5,536 nucleotides of DNA, from positions 1 to 5,536 of the forward strand of contig QHOF01000203.1 of NCBI GenBank assembly GCA_003219335.1, given 5' to 3'. The position numbers and the translations under genes were made by a program. The notes below the pieces were generated by a model. It saw only the letters and a program-made list of their open reading frames with translations, was not told the DNA's origin and did not search any database. This document shows, one piece after another, positions 1-5,143 of the stretch. Each line of letters opens with the position of its first letter. Positions within the stretch are counted from its first letter, which is position 1. The DNA comes from Verrucomicrobiota bacterium (lineage in GTDB: Bacteria > Verrucomicrobiota > Verrucomicrobiia > Chthoniobacterales > UBA10450).

Positions 1-54
1 TTGTTGCGGCGAAAGCGGACCCCCTATTTCGCGACAAGCGCATAACGCGGCTTA

Positions 55-645
55 CTATCGTCCAGTACCGGCTAACCCAAGCCGTATTGCGTCTGCCTTT
101 AGCGCAGCGATTACGTTTGTAATTACGTCGTCAAGCGGCATGCCGAGTTCATCCGCGCCGCGGACGATGTCGTCGCGATTCACGGCGCGAGCGAATGCTT
201 TGTCTTTCATCTTCTTTTTCACTGCGCGCACATCGACGTCGTGAATGCTTTTTGTGGGACGCACGAGCGCGACAGCAACGATGAAACTGCTGAGTTCGTC
301 CACGGCATAGATAGTTTTCTCGAGAGGCGTTTCGCGCGAGACGCCTGAATAATCCGCGTGCGAAAGAATCGCGCGGCAGACTTCTTCGCCCCAGCCTTTT
401 TCTCTGAGCCATGCTACGCCGACGGACGGGTGGCCTTCGGTCGGGCTGTGTTCCAGATTGGGGTGACGCTCGTAATCCATGTCGTGCAACAGTCCTACCG
501 CTTCCCAAAGATCGGCACCCTCGCCGCGCAGTTGCGCAAAATGTTTCATCGAATCTGCGACGGCGTAGCAATGTTTCCGCAGGCTTTCGGATTGGACCCA
601 GTCGTGGAGAATGTTCAGCGCCTGGGCGGCGAGCGTCTCATTCAT
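55..645 (-). CDS. HD-domain phosphohydrolase, 196 aa
   Basis: This is a soluble cytoplasmic protein of the HD superfamily of metal-dependent phosphohydrolases. The substrate cannot be told from sequence. Seen directly: the metal-ligand pattern H25 (RKHCYAV), H54-D55 (GLLHDMDYE), H72 (EGHPS), H96 (LSHADYSG) and D116 (YAVDELSSF), in the order and spacing of HDIG-type single-domain hydrolases, with no signal peptide or membrane segment. The length of 196 residues fits stand-alone family members. The C-terminal part (about 130-175) is rich in charged helix and carries a KKKMKDKAFAR stretch, also usual for this group. The ATG at 645 has no clear Shine-Dalgarno. It lies nine bases after the original stop (655-657) inferred for the upstream transpeptidase, so the two were probably one transcript. 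The frameshifted transpeptidase frame now overlaps this start by eight bases. Family call is firm; the biological role is unknown. Confidence 0.9.
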   Translation of the reverse strand: MNETLAAQALNILHDWVQSESLRKHCYAVADSMKHFAQLRGEGADLWEAVGLLHDMDYERHPNLEHSPTEGHPSVGVAWLREKGWGEEVCRAILSHADYSGVSRETPLEKTIYAVDELSSFIVAVALVRPTKSIHDVDVRAVKKKMKDKAFARAVNRDDIVRGADELGMPLDDVITNVIAALKADAIRLGLAGTGR

Positions 646-1699
646 CGTCGAATTTTAGTGAATTGAGACGTTGTCGCCCGGTTTTATTTTTGTTGCAAGC
701 CGGACGACGTCCCAATTCGCCAGACGAATGCAGCCGTGGCTGGCAGCGTGGCCAATTGACCCTATTAAGCGCAATCCACATCACGCCGACGGGATTCCGC
801 GGCCCGGGTGGGAGCAGATAAAAATTGCCGCTGCGCTGGCCGTGCTTGAGCATCTCCTTGTCCCAACGAAACGTGGGCATCTTTGTAATGCGCCGCGCCT
901 TCCACTCACCGATGGGTGAGGCGAGATGGGCGGAGCCCACCGTTACGGGATACGCGGCGATGAGCTTCTCGCCTTCGCGCACCTGGAGCATATTTGTTTT
1001 GATGTCGATCTTGATGGCAACATTTCCGGGCGCGCCCGCACTTTCGCCCGGAGTTGGAGTTTGCGTTTCGGATTGATCTTCCATTTCGTTAGCTGCCTGC
1101 GAACTGATTTCGCTGCCGGGCTTGATGTTTTTCACCGAAGGGAGATCAAATGGCTCGACATTCGGCACCATGAGCTGGTCACCGGCCTTCACTGTTTTCA
1201 ATTTGCCGGGATTGAGTCGCTCAAGGAAATGAACGTCACAGTGAAACTTCTCGGCGATGGCTTCAGCGGCGTCGCGGTAGGGCAAAAACTTTAACTTAGC
1301 CTGCGCTGCAACGTTGCTCGGCGAAGGACCGATGCTCTGTAGATCGGCGTCGGTGACTGTGTAGGGAATGAAAACCGGGTCTACACTGGCAAGATCGAGA
1401 CCATTGATGTCAGGCGCGATGTTGCCTTTCAACTTGACCTGTGGAGGTGGCTGTTGCGGTTGTTCTCCGCGAGAAATCCGGTAGACCGCGAGCGCCTTCC
1501 AGGTGAAATCACCATAGTGTCCATCGAGCTTGCCGGGACTAAAGTTTGCGCGATCAAGAAAGATCTGAAGACGGGTAGCTGCTTCCATATTCGCCCTATT
1601 CGGAGCGGGCTCGCGAGCTGGCTTTTTTCGCGCTGCCGCTGGAAGAGCGCCGCCCAATATCAAGACGGCCACGATTGCAAAACGTAAAACAGTCTTCAT
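638..1699 (-). pseudogene. Frameshifted L,D-transpeptidase (YkuD family)
   Basis: Intact members are exported enzymes that make 3-3 cross-links in peptidoglycan or attach proteins to it through a catalytic cysteine. From the ATG at 1699: signal peptide 1-23 (hydrophobic core FAIVAVLILGGALPAAA); a peptidoglycan-binding-like helical segment about 38-78 (LQIFLDRANF..GKLDGHYGDFT); a LysM-like stretch about 138-180; a low-complexity linker about 195-225; then the YkuD domain from 226 (VAIKIDIKTNMLQV..SPIGEWK..FYLLPPGPRNPVGVMWIALN). After N312 (764-766) the frame reads unrelated residues to a stop at 638. The expected end resumes in another frame at 759 as SIGHAASHGCIRLANWD and reaches a stop at 655-657. 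The block normally between ALN and SIG, which carries the conserved HGT histidine, is absent. I therefore infer a deletion of about 35 bases, from memory of the family. An ATG 54 codons upstream of 1699 is in frame, but its extension crosses a terminator and lacks signal-peptide logic. A weak TTTAAT lies about 15 bases before the chosen ATG. Even frame-corrected, the enzyme would lack one catalytic motif. Confidence 0.85.
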
Positions 1700-1761
1700 G
1701 CAATTTGATCGTCGATTAAACGCTGCGCGGTCGCTTTGAAAGTAACCGGAATCTTTAGCCG

Positions 1762-1790
1762 CTCTGCAAATCTTGGCGTGCAGTGCAGAG
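1762..1790. repeat. Inverted repeat CTCTGCA/TGCAGAG
   Basis: Seven-base arms at 1762-1768 and 1784-1790 are perfectly complementary around a 15-base spacer. The repeat sits between the terminator and the transpeptidase start, where the promoter should be. It could be an operator or a 5' leader hairpin, but an arm this short can arise by chance. Confidence 0.25.
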
Positions 1791-1799
1791 ATTCGCGGT

Positions 1800-1851
1800 A
1801 AACAAAACGCGCCTTTGCTGTTCCACCTGACAGACAGAACAGAAAGGCGCG
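1800..1851 (-). terminator. Rho-independent terminator after the secreted-protein gene
   Basis: The arms 1808-1816 (CGCGCCTTT) and 1843-1851 (AAAGGCGCG) are perfectly complementary. Six further pairs (1818-1823 with 1837-1842) extend the stem past a single bulged base at 1817, leaving a 13-base loop. On the minus strand the stem is followed directly by TTTTGTTT (1807-1800). The plus strand has no T tract after it, so the signal is one-directional. It ends transcription of the gene at 1875-2204 and insulates the transpeptidase gene, which must therefore have its own promoter between about 1700 and 1800. Confidence 0.75.
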
Positions 1852-1874
1852 ATTGAGACAAACGAGCTTAGCTC

Positions 1875-2204
1875 TTAGTCTTCCTCAAGGATCACGCGAT
1901 CAACCATCATGTTGGTGCCTGTCCCGACATAGTGAACTCGGACTGGGACACCCACCTTAACTCTCGTTCTAACGGTATCTTCATCCAGGACCTTGCCGCT
2001 CCGCGTCACATAGGTGACCGTCTTGCCGAAGCGGTACGTCCGCGGTCCGCTACTTTCCCTGAGTACGATTGCACTCCCCGGAGTGTACTCCGTGATGGTG
2101 CCGCTGCCTTCAGTCGTGGTCGTCGTTGTGGTGGTCTCTGAGACCTGCGCCCAAGCGAATGGGGCCACAACCGCCAATGCCATGCTTAAAAGCACTTTTT
2201 TCAT
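1875..2204 (-). CDS. Small secreted protein of unknown function, 109 aa
   Basis: I do not recognise a named family. The protein has a classic Sec signal peptide (MKKVLLSMALAVVAPFAWA, cleavage likely after A19), then a run of eight threonines (24-31). A compact, beta-rich domain follows from about 35 to 106, with repeated valine/threonine strands (TYRFGKTVTYVTRSGKVL, VKVGVPVRVHYVG, MMVDRVILEED). After cleavage the mature protein is about 90 residues, probably periplasmic or exported, with no cysteines and no membrane anchor. The pattern of short strands with a conserved-looking SGKVLDEDTVR turn suggests a small beta-barrel (OB- or SH3-like), which is inference. The ATG at 2204 is preferred over one at 2240 because it begins the signal peptide. 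It also has the clearest ribosome binding site in the window (AAGGGA, about five bases upstream). The gene is followed by a strong terminator and is probably transcribed alone. Confidence 0.8.
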   Translation of the reverse strand: MKKVLLSMALAVVAPFAWAQVSETTTTTTTTEGSGTITEYTPGSAIVLRESSGPRTYRFGKTVTYVTRSGKVLDEDTVRTRVKVGVPVRVHYVGTGTNMMVDRVILEED

Positions 2205-2257
2205 GATTTCCCTTTCTTGTTTATGTTGCGATAGCAACAAGTCTCCCGTGTTCCGGT

Positions 2258-2389
2258 TTAATTTTGGACGGTCAAGAGCTTGCCGCCATATTGAATTCGC
2301 ATGCGCGTTGTCGGGCGGATGTCTTGACGAGCTTTTTTACGGCGCTTGCGGAGATCTCTCGCTCCGCGAATTTGGCCTGAGCTAATCAC
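2258..2389 (-). CDS. Possible tiny basic protein, 43 aa
   Basis: This is a weak candidate. From a GTG at 2389 the frame reads a 43-residue, strongly basic peptide with a KRRKKAR core and a non-basic tail (RIQYGGKLLTVQN) before TAA. The lysine/arginine content resembles small RNA- or ribosome-binding proteins, but I cannot place it in a family. Against it: there is no Shine-Dalgarno, the start is non-ATG, and the start directly abuts the divergent ATG at 2390, which would leave no private promoter space. For it: the stop lies 53 bases upstream of the next gene on the same strand, and the peptide does not look like a reverse-strand shadow, because there is no gene opposite it. Confidence 0.22.
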   Translation of the reverse strand: MISSGQIRGARDLRKRRKKARQDIRPTTRMRIQYGGKLLTVQN

Positions 2390-3088
2390 ATGAAATTCTG
2401 GATCGGCACGTCGGGTTTTCAGTACACCGAGTGGAAAGGAAATTTTTACCCGGACGATTTGCCCACAGCCAAGATGCTGCCGTTTTACGCCGAACGATTT
2501 TCCACTACAGAGATCAATTACACCTTTCATCGTATTCCGGCCGTCAAAACGATTGAGAATTGGAAAATGCTGACACCGGGAAATTTCCGGTTCGCCCTGA
2601 AAGCGCCGCAGAAAATCACGCACTGGTCGAAGCTGCGCGATTGCGCGGACACGCTGGAATATTTTCTGAAAGTCGTAGGCAAGCTGGGCGAACGGCTGGG
2701 GCCGGTCTTGTTTCAGCTTCCGCCGACTTTTAAAAAAGATGCTGACGTCTTGAATTCATTTCTGCGCGAACTGCCGGACATGCGCGCCGCGTTTGAGTTC
2801 CGTCACGAGTCCTGGTTCGACAACGAAATTTTTAATCTGCTCAAATCCCGCAACGTCGCGCTTTGCATCGCCGACACCGACGCGCTCGCCACACCGAAGC
2901 AAATTACTGCCGATTACGGCTACTTCCGGCTTCGGCGCGAAGATTACACAAAGAGCGACATCGAAGGTTGGGCCGATTTCGTGCGCGAGCAAAGATCAAA
3001 CTGGCGCGATGCCTTCATCTATTTCAAACACGAAGAAAAGGGCATCGGCCCAAGGCTGGCGAAGCAGATGATGGAATTGCTCGCGTGA
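2390..3088 (+). CDS. DUF72 (YecE-family) protein, 232 aa
   Basis: The protein belongs to the widespread DUF72 family (Pfam PF01904), which has a TIM-barrel fold and no firmly established reaction. Family landmarks run in order: WIGTSGFQYTEWKGNFYPDDLP at the N-terminus (residues 4-25), EINYTFHRIP (41-50), FRFALKAPQKITH (66-78), GPVLFQLPPTF (104-114), the AFEFRHESWF block (134-143), TADYGYFRLR (172-181) and IYFKHEEKG near the end. Its 232 residues match the shorter bacterial members. There is no signal peptide, so it is cytoplasmic. The ATG at 2390 begins exactly at the conserved motif and lacks a Shine-Dalgarno. A six-base inverted repeat (GCGGAG at 2348-2353, CTCCGC at 2362-2367) lies just upstream. 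The gene converges on the small membrane-protein gene, with only 11 bases between the two stops. It is complete and shows no defect. Confidence 0.93.
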   Translation: MKFWIGTSGFQYTEWKGNFYPDDLPTAKMLPFYAERFSTTEINYTFHRIPAVKTIENWKMLTPGNFRFALKAPQKITHWSKLRDCADTLEYFLKVVGKLGERLGPVLFQLPPTFKKDADVLNSFLRELPDMRAAFEFRHESWFDNEIFNLLKSRNVALCIADTDALATPKQITADYGYFRLRREDYTKSDIEGWADFVREQRSNWRDAFIYFKHEEKGIGPRLAKQMMELLA

Positions 3089-3099
3089 ACCTGTAGAGC

Positions 3100-3246
3100 C
3101 TAACGCCCGATCAAAATAAAGATTCCTGCCAGGAGCGCCAGCACCCCAGTGATGATGCCGATGCCAAGTCCAGTGAGTGTAAGGATTCCTACCGCGATAA
3201 GATAGATCGCGAGCAGAAGCATGCCGATGTTTTTGGTGATGTTCAT
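3100..3246 (-). CDS. Tiny two-helix membrane protein, 48 aa
   Basis: The sequence is almost entirely two hydrophobic helices: about residues 6-22 (NIGMLLLAIYLIAVGIL) and 28-46 (GIITGVLALLAGIFILI). They are joined by a glycine-rich turn (TLTGLGIG), and the protein ends in a single arginine after a glycine. A hairpin inserted in the inner membrane is the natural reading, with no enzymatic motif. Similar short glycine/leucine hairpin proteins with a terminal GR are common as hypothetical proteins in many phyla; I know no function. An ATG at 3282 would add 12 polar residues (MPTTGAILDTRD). I chose 3246 because a good promoter ends six bases before it, and because this start puts the helix close to the N-terminus as usual. 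It may be translated from a leaderless transcript. The gene converges with the DUF72 gene. Confidence 0.65.
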   Translation of the reverse strand: MNITKNIGMLLLAIYLIAVGILTLTGLGIGIITGVLALLAGIFILIGR

Positions 3247-3252
3247 GTCGCG

Positions 3253-3282
3253 AGTATCCAGAATTGCGCCTGTCGTTGGCAA
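3253..3282 (-). promoter_or_regulatory. Sigma70-like promoter of the tiny membrane-protein gene
   Basis: Read on the minus strand there is a -35 box TTGCCA (3282-3277, five of six consensus bases), an 18-base spacer, and a -10 box GATACT (3258-3253, four of six). The -10 ends six bases before the ATG at 3246, so transcription would begin at or within a base or two of the start codon, giving a leaderless mRNA. It was found by eye; chance matches of this quality do occur. Confidence 0.4.
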
Positions 3283-3339
3283 TGCTGAAGGCCAGTGGCA
3301 GGCGATATTCTCGGCGCCGAAAATTTTGCAGCAAGTCGC

Positions 3340-3636
3340 TTATCTGCCGGTTATACGGATTACTACTGCCGAAATGTCTTTCACATCGACGAACGCGTCG
3401 AAATATTCCGCGCCAGTCAGATTGGAAAGATGGACGATGTTGTCTGTCACTTGCGCGATCTTGCCTGCGATTTTCTCTCCAGATCTCAAGTGCAGCTCGA
3501 CAGGTTTGCCTGCGGTGTTCTGAAGGATGCCGAGCACGGTCGCATTCGGTTGCAGGGCGGCTTTTTCCTGGGCGAGCAAACTGGAATAGGAAACTACGGC
3601 AACTATGATTCCGACGAGAATTGAATAACGTTTCAT
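3340..3636 (-). CDS. Secreted small protein with Sm-like (LSm) fold, 98 aa
   Basis: Residues 1-22 form a Sec signal peptide (KRY, then ILVGIIVAVVSYSSLLA, cleavage likely before Q23). From about 44 to 95 the protein resembles an Sm/LSm-type five-stranded barrel. KPVELHLRSGEKIAGKI has the Sm1 rhythm of alternating hydrophobics ending in a strand-gly turn. VTDNIVHL follows, and DAFVDVKDISAVVI matches the second Sm-like motif. Classical LSm proteins bind RNA in the cytoplasm, so an exported one must do something else, such as assembly or binding at the envelope; that is inference. The mature length is about 76 residues. The ATG at 3636 starts the signal peptide. An upstream ATG at 3699 would put 21 polar residues in front of it and is rejected. 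No Shine-Dalgarno is visible. The gene is divergent from the YggS gene across 135 bases. Confidence 0.7.
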   Translation of the reverse strand: MKRYSILVGIIVAVVSYSSLLAQEKAALQPNATVLGILQNTAGKPVELHLRSGEKIAGKIAQVTDNIVHLSNLTGAEYFDAFVDVKDISAVVIRITGR

Positions 3637-3740
3637 GATTGTTGTTCTGCGTAATCCGCGGGCGATTGGCCAGCAAATAATGGCGTGATCAGGAGGCAAG
3701 GCGGCGGGCCAAGGGGAAACCGCCCTTCTTGATTTTGATT

Positions 3741-3766
3741 GGCAGGCGAAGCGCCTGCCCTACAAT
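3741..3766. repeat. REP-like palindrome before the YggS gene
   Basis: The sequence GGCAGGCG-AAG-CGCCTGCC (3741-3759) is a perfect eight-base-pair stem with a three-base loop, followed by a CTACA tail. From memory, GC-rich hairpins of this type with the same flank recur between genes of soil Verrucomicrobia, so it is probably a dispersed repeat (REP/BIME-like). That cannot be shown from a single copy. It ends 12 bases before the ATG at 3772, so in RNA it would form a hairpin in the 5' leader. Confidence 0.55.
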
Positions 3767-3771
3767 TCGGC

Positions 3772-4461
3772 ATGGTTTCGGTTGCCGACAACCTTGCGCG
3801 CGTGCGCGAGCAACTTGCAGAGGCCGCAGCGAAGAACGGTCGTGACCCTGGCGAAATCGAACTGGTCGCAATAACGAAGACGCATTCTGCCGAGAAAGTG
3901 CGCGAGGCGATTGAAGCCGGGCAGACGTTGTTTGGCGAGAGTCGCGTGCAGGAAGCGCGCGCCAAAATTCCGGAGCTGCCGTCGAACCTGCGCTGGCATT
4001 TCGTGGGGCACCTGCAAAAAAATAAAATTCGCCACGCGCTGCCGCTTTTTGAAATGATTCATAGCGTCGATTCGTTCGGGCTCGCGCAAGATATGAACTG
4101 GATCGCGGAAGAGGAGGGGATGCATTCGCGTGTCTTGCTCGAAGTGAACGTAGCAGGCGAGGGGAGTAAGTTTGGGTTCGCGCCCGATAAGTTGCGCGAG
4201 CAAATGGAAGAGCTACTCGCGCTTCCGCGATTGTCCATCGAGGGACTCATGTGCCTTCCGCCACTGGCAGAAGAAGCAGAGGCGTCCCGGAAATATTTTG
4301 TTCAGTTGCGCGAATTGCGTGATTCACTCGAAATAGAACTCGATCTGAAACTGCCACAGCTTTCGATGGGAATGACACAAGATTTCCCGACCGCAGTCGA
4401 AGAAGGTGCGACGCTGGTGCGCGTGGGCACGGCGATTTTTGGCGAGCGTACGCGGCCGTAA
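3772..4461 (+). CDS. yggS: YggS/PLPBP family pyridoxal-phosphate homeostasis protein
   Basis: The protein binds pyridoxal 5'-phosphate and keeps cellular vitamin B6 and amino/keto-acid pools balanced. It shares the fold of the alanine-racemase N-terminal barrel but has no known catalytic turnover, and acts in the cytosol. With the start at 3772 it has 229 residues, the normal length, and the Schiff-base lysine falls at K36 (LVAITKTHS), the same number as in E. coli YggS. Other family blocks are FGESRVQEA, WHFVGHLQKNK, IHSVDS, LLEVNVAGEGSKFGF (usually VNVSGE.SK.G), IEGLMCLPP and the C-terminal phosphate-binding SMGMTQDFPTAVEEGATLVRVGTAIFG. An upstream in-frame ATG at 3739 is rejected because its extension merely translates the palindrome. 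There is no Shine-Dalgarno. Downstream lie three palindromes and then the DUF971 gene on the same strand. The gene looks intact and functional. Confidence 0.96.
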   Translation: MVSVADNLARVREQLAEAAAKNGRDPGEIELVAITKTHSAEKVREAIEAGQTLFGESRVQEARAKIPELPSNLRWHFVGHLQKNKIRHALPLFEMIHSVDSFGLAQDMNWIAEEEGMHSRVLLEVNVAGEGSKFGFAPDKLREQMEELLALPRLSIEGLMCLPPLAEEAEASRKYFVQLRELRDSLEIELDLKLPQLSMGMTQDFPTAVEEGATLVRVGTAIFGERTRP

Positions 4462-4484
4462 CTCAGGCATCCTTGGCTGACCCG

Positions 4485-4563
4485 TCGCCCAGGCTTGCCA
4501 GTCTGGGCGATTACGAATCCACCAGGCAGGATGCCTGTTCGACGAGACAGGCTGGAAGCCTGT
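4485..4563. repeat. Cluster of three palindromes (REP/BIME-like)
   Basis: Three hairpins lie in tandem in the gap between the YggS and DUF971 genes. The first has arms TCGCCCAG (4485-4492) and CTGGGCGA (4503-4510), loop 10. The second is CAGGCA-GGA-TGCCTG (4523-4537). The third is ACAGGCT-GGA-AGCCTGT (4547-4563). The second and third share the core CAGGCNGGANGCCTG and the same GGA loop, so they are copies of one unit in direct orientation, 25 bases apart. None is followed by a T tract, so they are not standard terminators. They look like repetitive extragenic palindromes of the kind moved by RAYT transposases. In the transcript they could stabilise the upstream yggS mRNA or reduce read-through. 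Confidence 0.65.
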
Positions 4564-4578
4564 GTTACCGTGATCCCG

Positions 4579-4887
4579 ATGCGTTTAGAGCCAACCAACA
4601 TTCAGCAGGTCGGAGACGAGCTCGCCATTTCCTGGAAGGACGGCACAGAGTCGTTCATTAAACTGGAAACGCTGCGGCGCGCGTGTCCGTGCGCAGGGTG
4701 TGGGGGTGAGCCCGACGTGCTCGGCAATATTTCGAGGCCGCACGTGACTTATGCCGAGAAGAGTTTTCAGCTCACCGGCTTCGATCTGGTGGGCGGTTAC
4801 GCGTTGCAGCCGCGCTGGGCCGACGGGCACAGCACGGGAATTTATAGCTTTACTTATTTGCGTCGTCTCGGCCAGGCTTCCGGATGA
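4579..4887 (+). CDS. DUF971 protein (GBBH-like N-terminal domain), 102 aa
   Basis: The protein consists of one domain of the DUF971 / gamma-butyrobetaine hydroxylase-like N-terminal family (PF06155), with no oxygenase domain attached. Members occur alone, or next to or fused with iron-sulfur carriers; the role of the stand-alone form is not established. Seen directly: the IxWxDG opening (ISWKDG, residues 17-22), LRRACPCAGC (32-41), and WADGHSTGIYSFTYLR (80-95). C36, C38, C41 and H84 match the C-x-C-x2-C plus histidine arrangement that holds a structural zinc in human gamma-butyrobetaine hydroxylase, so a bound zinc is likely here (inference from family). The start at 4579 is chosen because upstream codons of the open frame only translate the palindrome cluster. 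There is no Shine-Dalgarno. It probably shares a transcript with the following small frame, 29 bases downstream. Confidence 0.92.
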   Translation: MRLEPTNIQQVGDELAISWKDGTESFIKLETLRRACPCAGCGGEPDVLGNISRPHVTYAEKSFQLTGFDLVGGYALQPRWADGHSTGIYSFTYLRRLGQASG

Positions 4888-4916
4888 GAGGCGTGCGGTA
4901 AAACTGCGATCGTTTC

Positions 4917-5084
4917 ATGAGTTTGACGGCAAAATTTGTGATTGTTCTGCTGTGCTTCGCATTATGCGGAGCGGGCACGTTCATCGCCTCCACCGCGCGC
5001 GAGCAATCACAGCGGCCGCGAAAAACCAACGTCATCCCAGTCAAAATTCGCGAGGTAACGCGGCATATCTGGATGCAGGTTTGA
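4917..5084 (+). CDS. Possible small exported peptide, 55 aa
   Basis: I do not recognise this frame. It starts 29 bases after the DUF971 stop. The first 26 or so residues look like a Sec signal peptide: a lysine at position 6, then the hydrophobic core FVIVLLCFALCGAGTFI, then ASTA as a plausible cleavage region. The remaining part (REQSQRPRKTNVIPVKIR.. to WMQV) is short and basic. The cysteine at 17 follows FAL, which is a poor lipobox, so a lipoprotein is unlikely. The frame could be a genuine small secreted peptide, the 5' remnant of a longer gene, or chance. Its intact hydrophobic N-terminus and operon-like spacing argue for a real gene; the lack of a Shine-Dalgarno is uninformative in this genome. 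Confidence 0.45.
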   Translation: MSLTAKFVIVLLCFALCGAGTFIASTAREQSQRPRKTNVIPVKIREVTRHIWMQV

Positions 5085-5123
5085 CTCCCGATCGATGGAA
5101 CTGCTGGGCAGCGCGGTTAGTGT

Positions 5124-5143
5124 CGCAAGCGCGGACGCTCGCG
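5124..5143 (-). terminator. Hairpin directly after the manA stop codon
   Basis: On the minus strand CGCGAGCG (5143-5136), loop TCCG, CGCTTGCG (5131-5124) forms an eight-pair stem including one G-U pair. It begins at the base after the TAG stop of the isomerase gene and lies in the convergent gap facing the small plus-strand frame. There is no T tract, so it may be a REP-like palindrome or a barrier to RNA decay rather than an intrinsic terminator. Confidence 0.35.

Noticed and set aside
1..54. Left edge, downstream of the HD gene
   Set aside because: I see no gene, terminator or repeat in these 54 bases.
638..766. Programmed ribosomal frameshift joining the two parts of the L,D-transpeptidase
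   Set aside because: There is no slippery heptamer at 757-766 (AATAGGGTCAAT), and a frameshift would not restore the missing HGT block.
1864..1874. Palindrome GAGCTTAGCTC after the stop of the secreted-protein gene
   Set aside because: A five-base stem with a one-base loop cannot form a stable hairpin; the strong terminator lies just beyond it.
2224..2239. Hairpin TGTTGC-GATA-GCAACA upstream of the secreted-protein gene
   Set aside because: The six-base stem is weak and could be an operator, but nothing ties it to a regulator.
2324..2352. Promoter for the DUF72 gene starting with TTGACG
   Set aside because: The -35 is good, but 16-19 bases downstream there is only GC-rich sequence with no acceptable -10.
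2014..2385. Plus-strand frame opposite the small secreted protein
   Set aside because: Its first half is antisense to the signal-peptide gene (the valine run mirrors the threonine run), and it has no domain or start signal.
2996..3676. Long minus-strand frame of 226 codons across the LSm and tiny membrane-protein genes
   Set aside because: It is an Arg/His-rich out-of-frame reading of two real genes and also antisense to the DUF72 3' end.
3484..4580. CRISPR array suggested by repeated short palindromes
   Set aside because: The units differ in sequence and spacing, and there are no regular repeat-spacer periods or cas genes.
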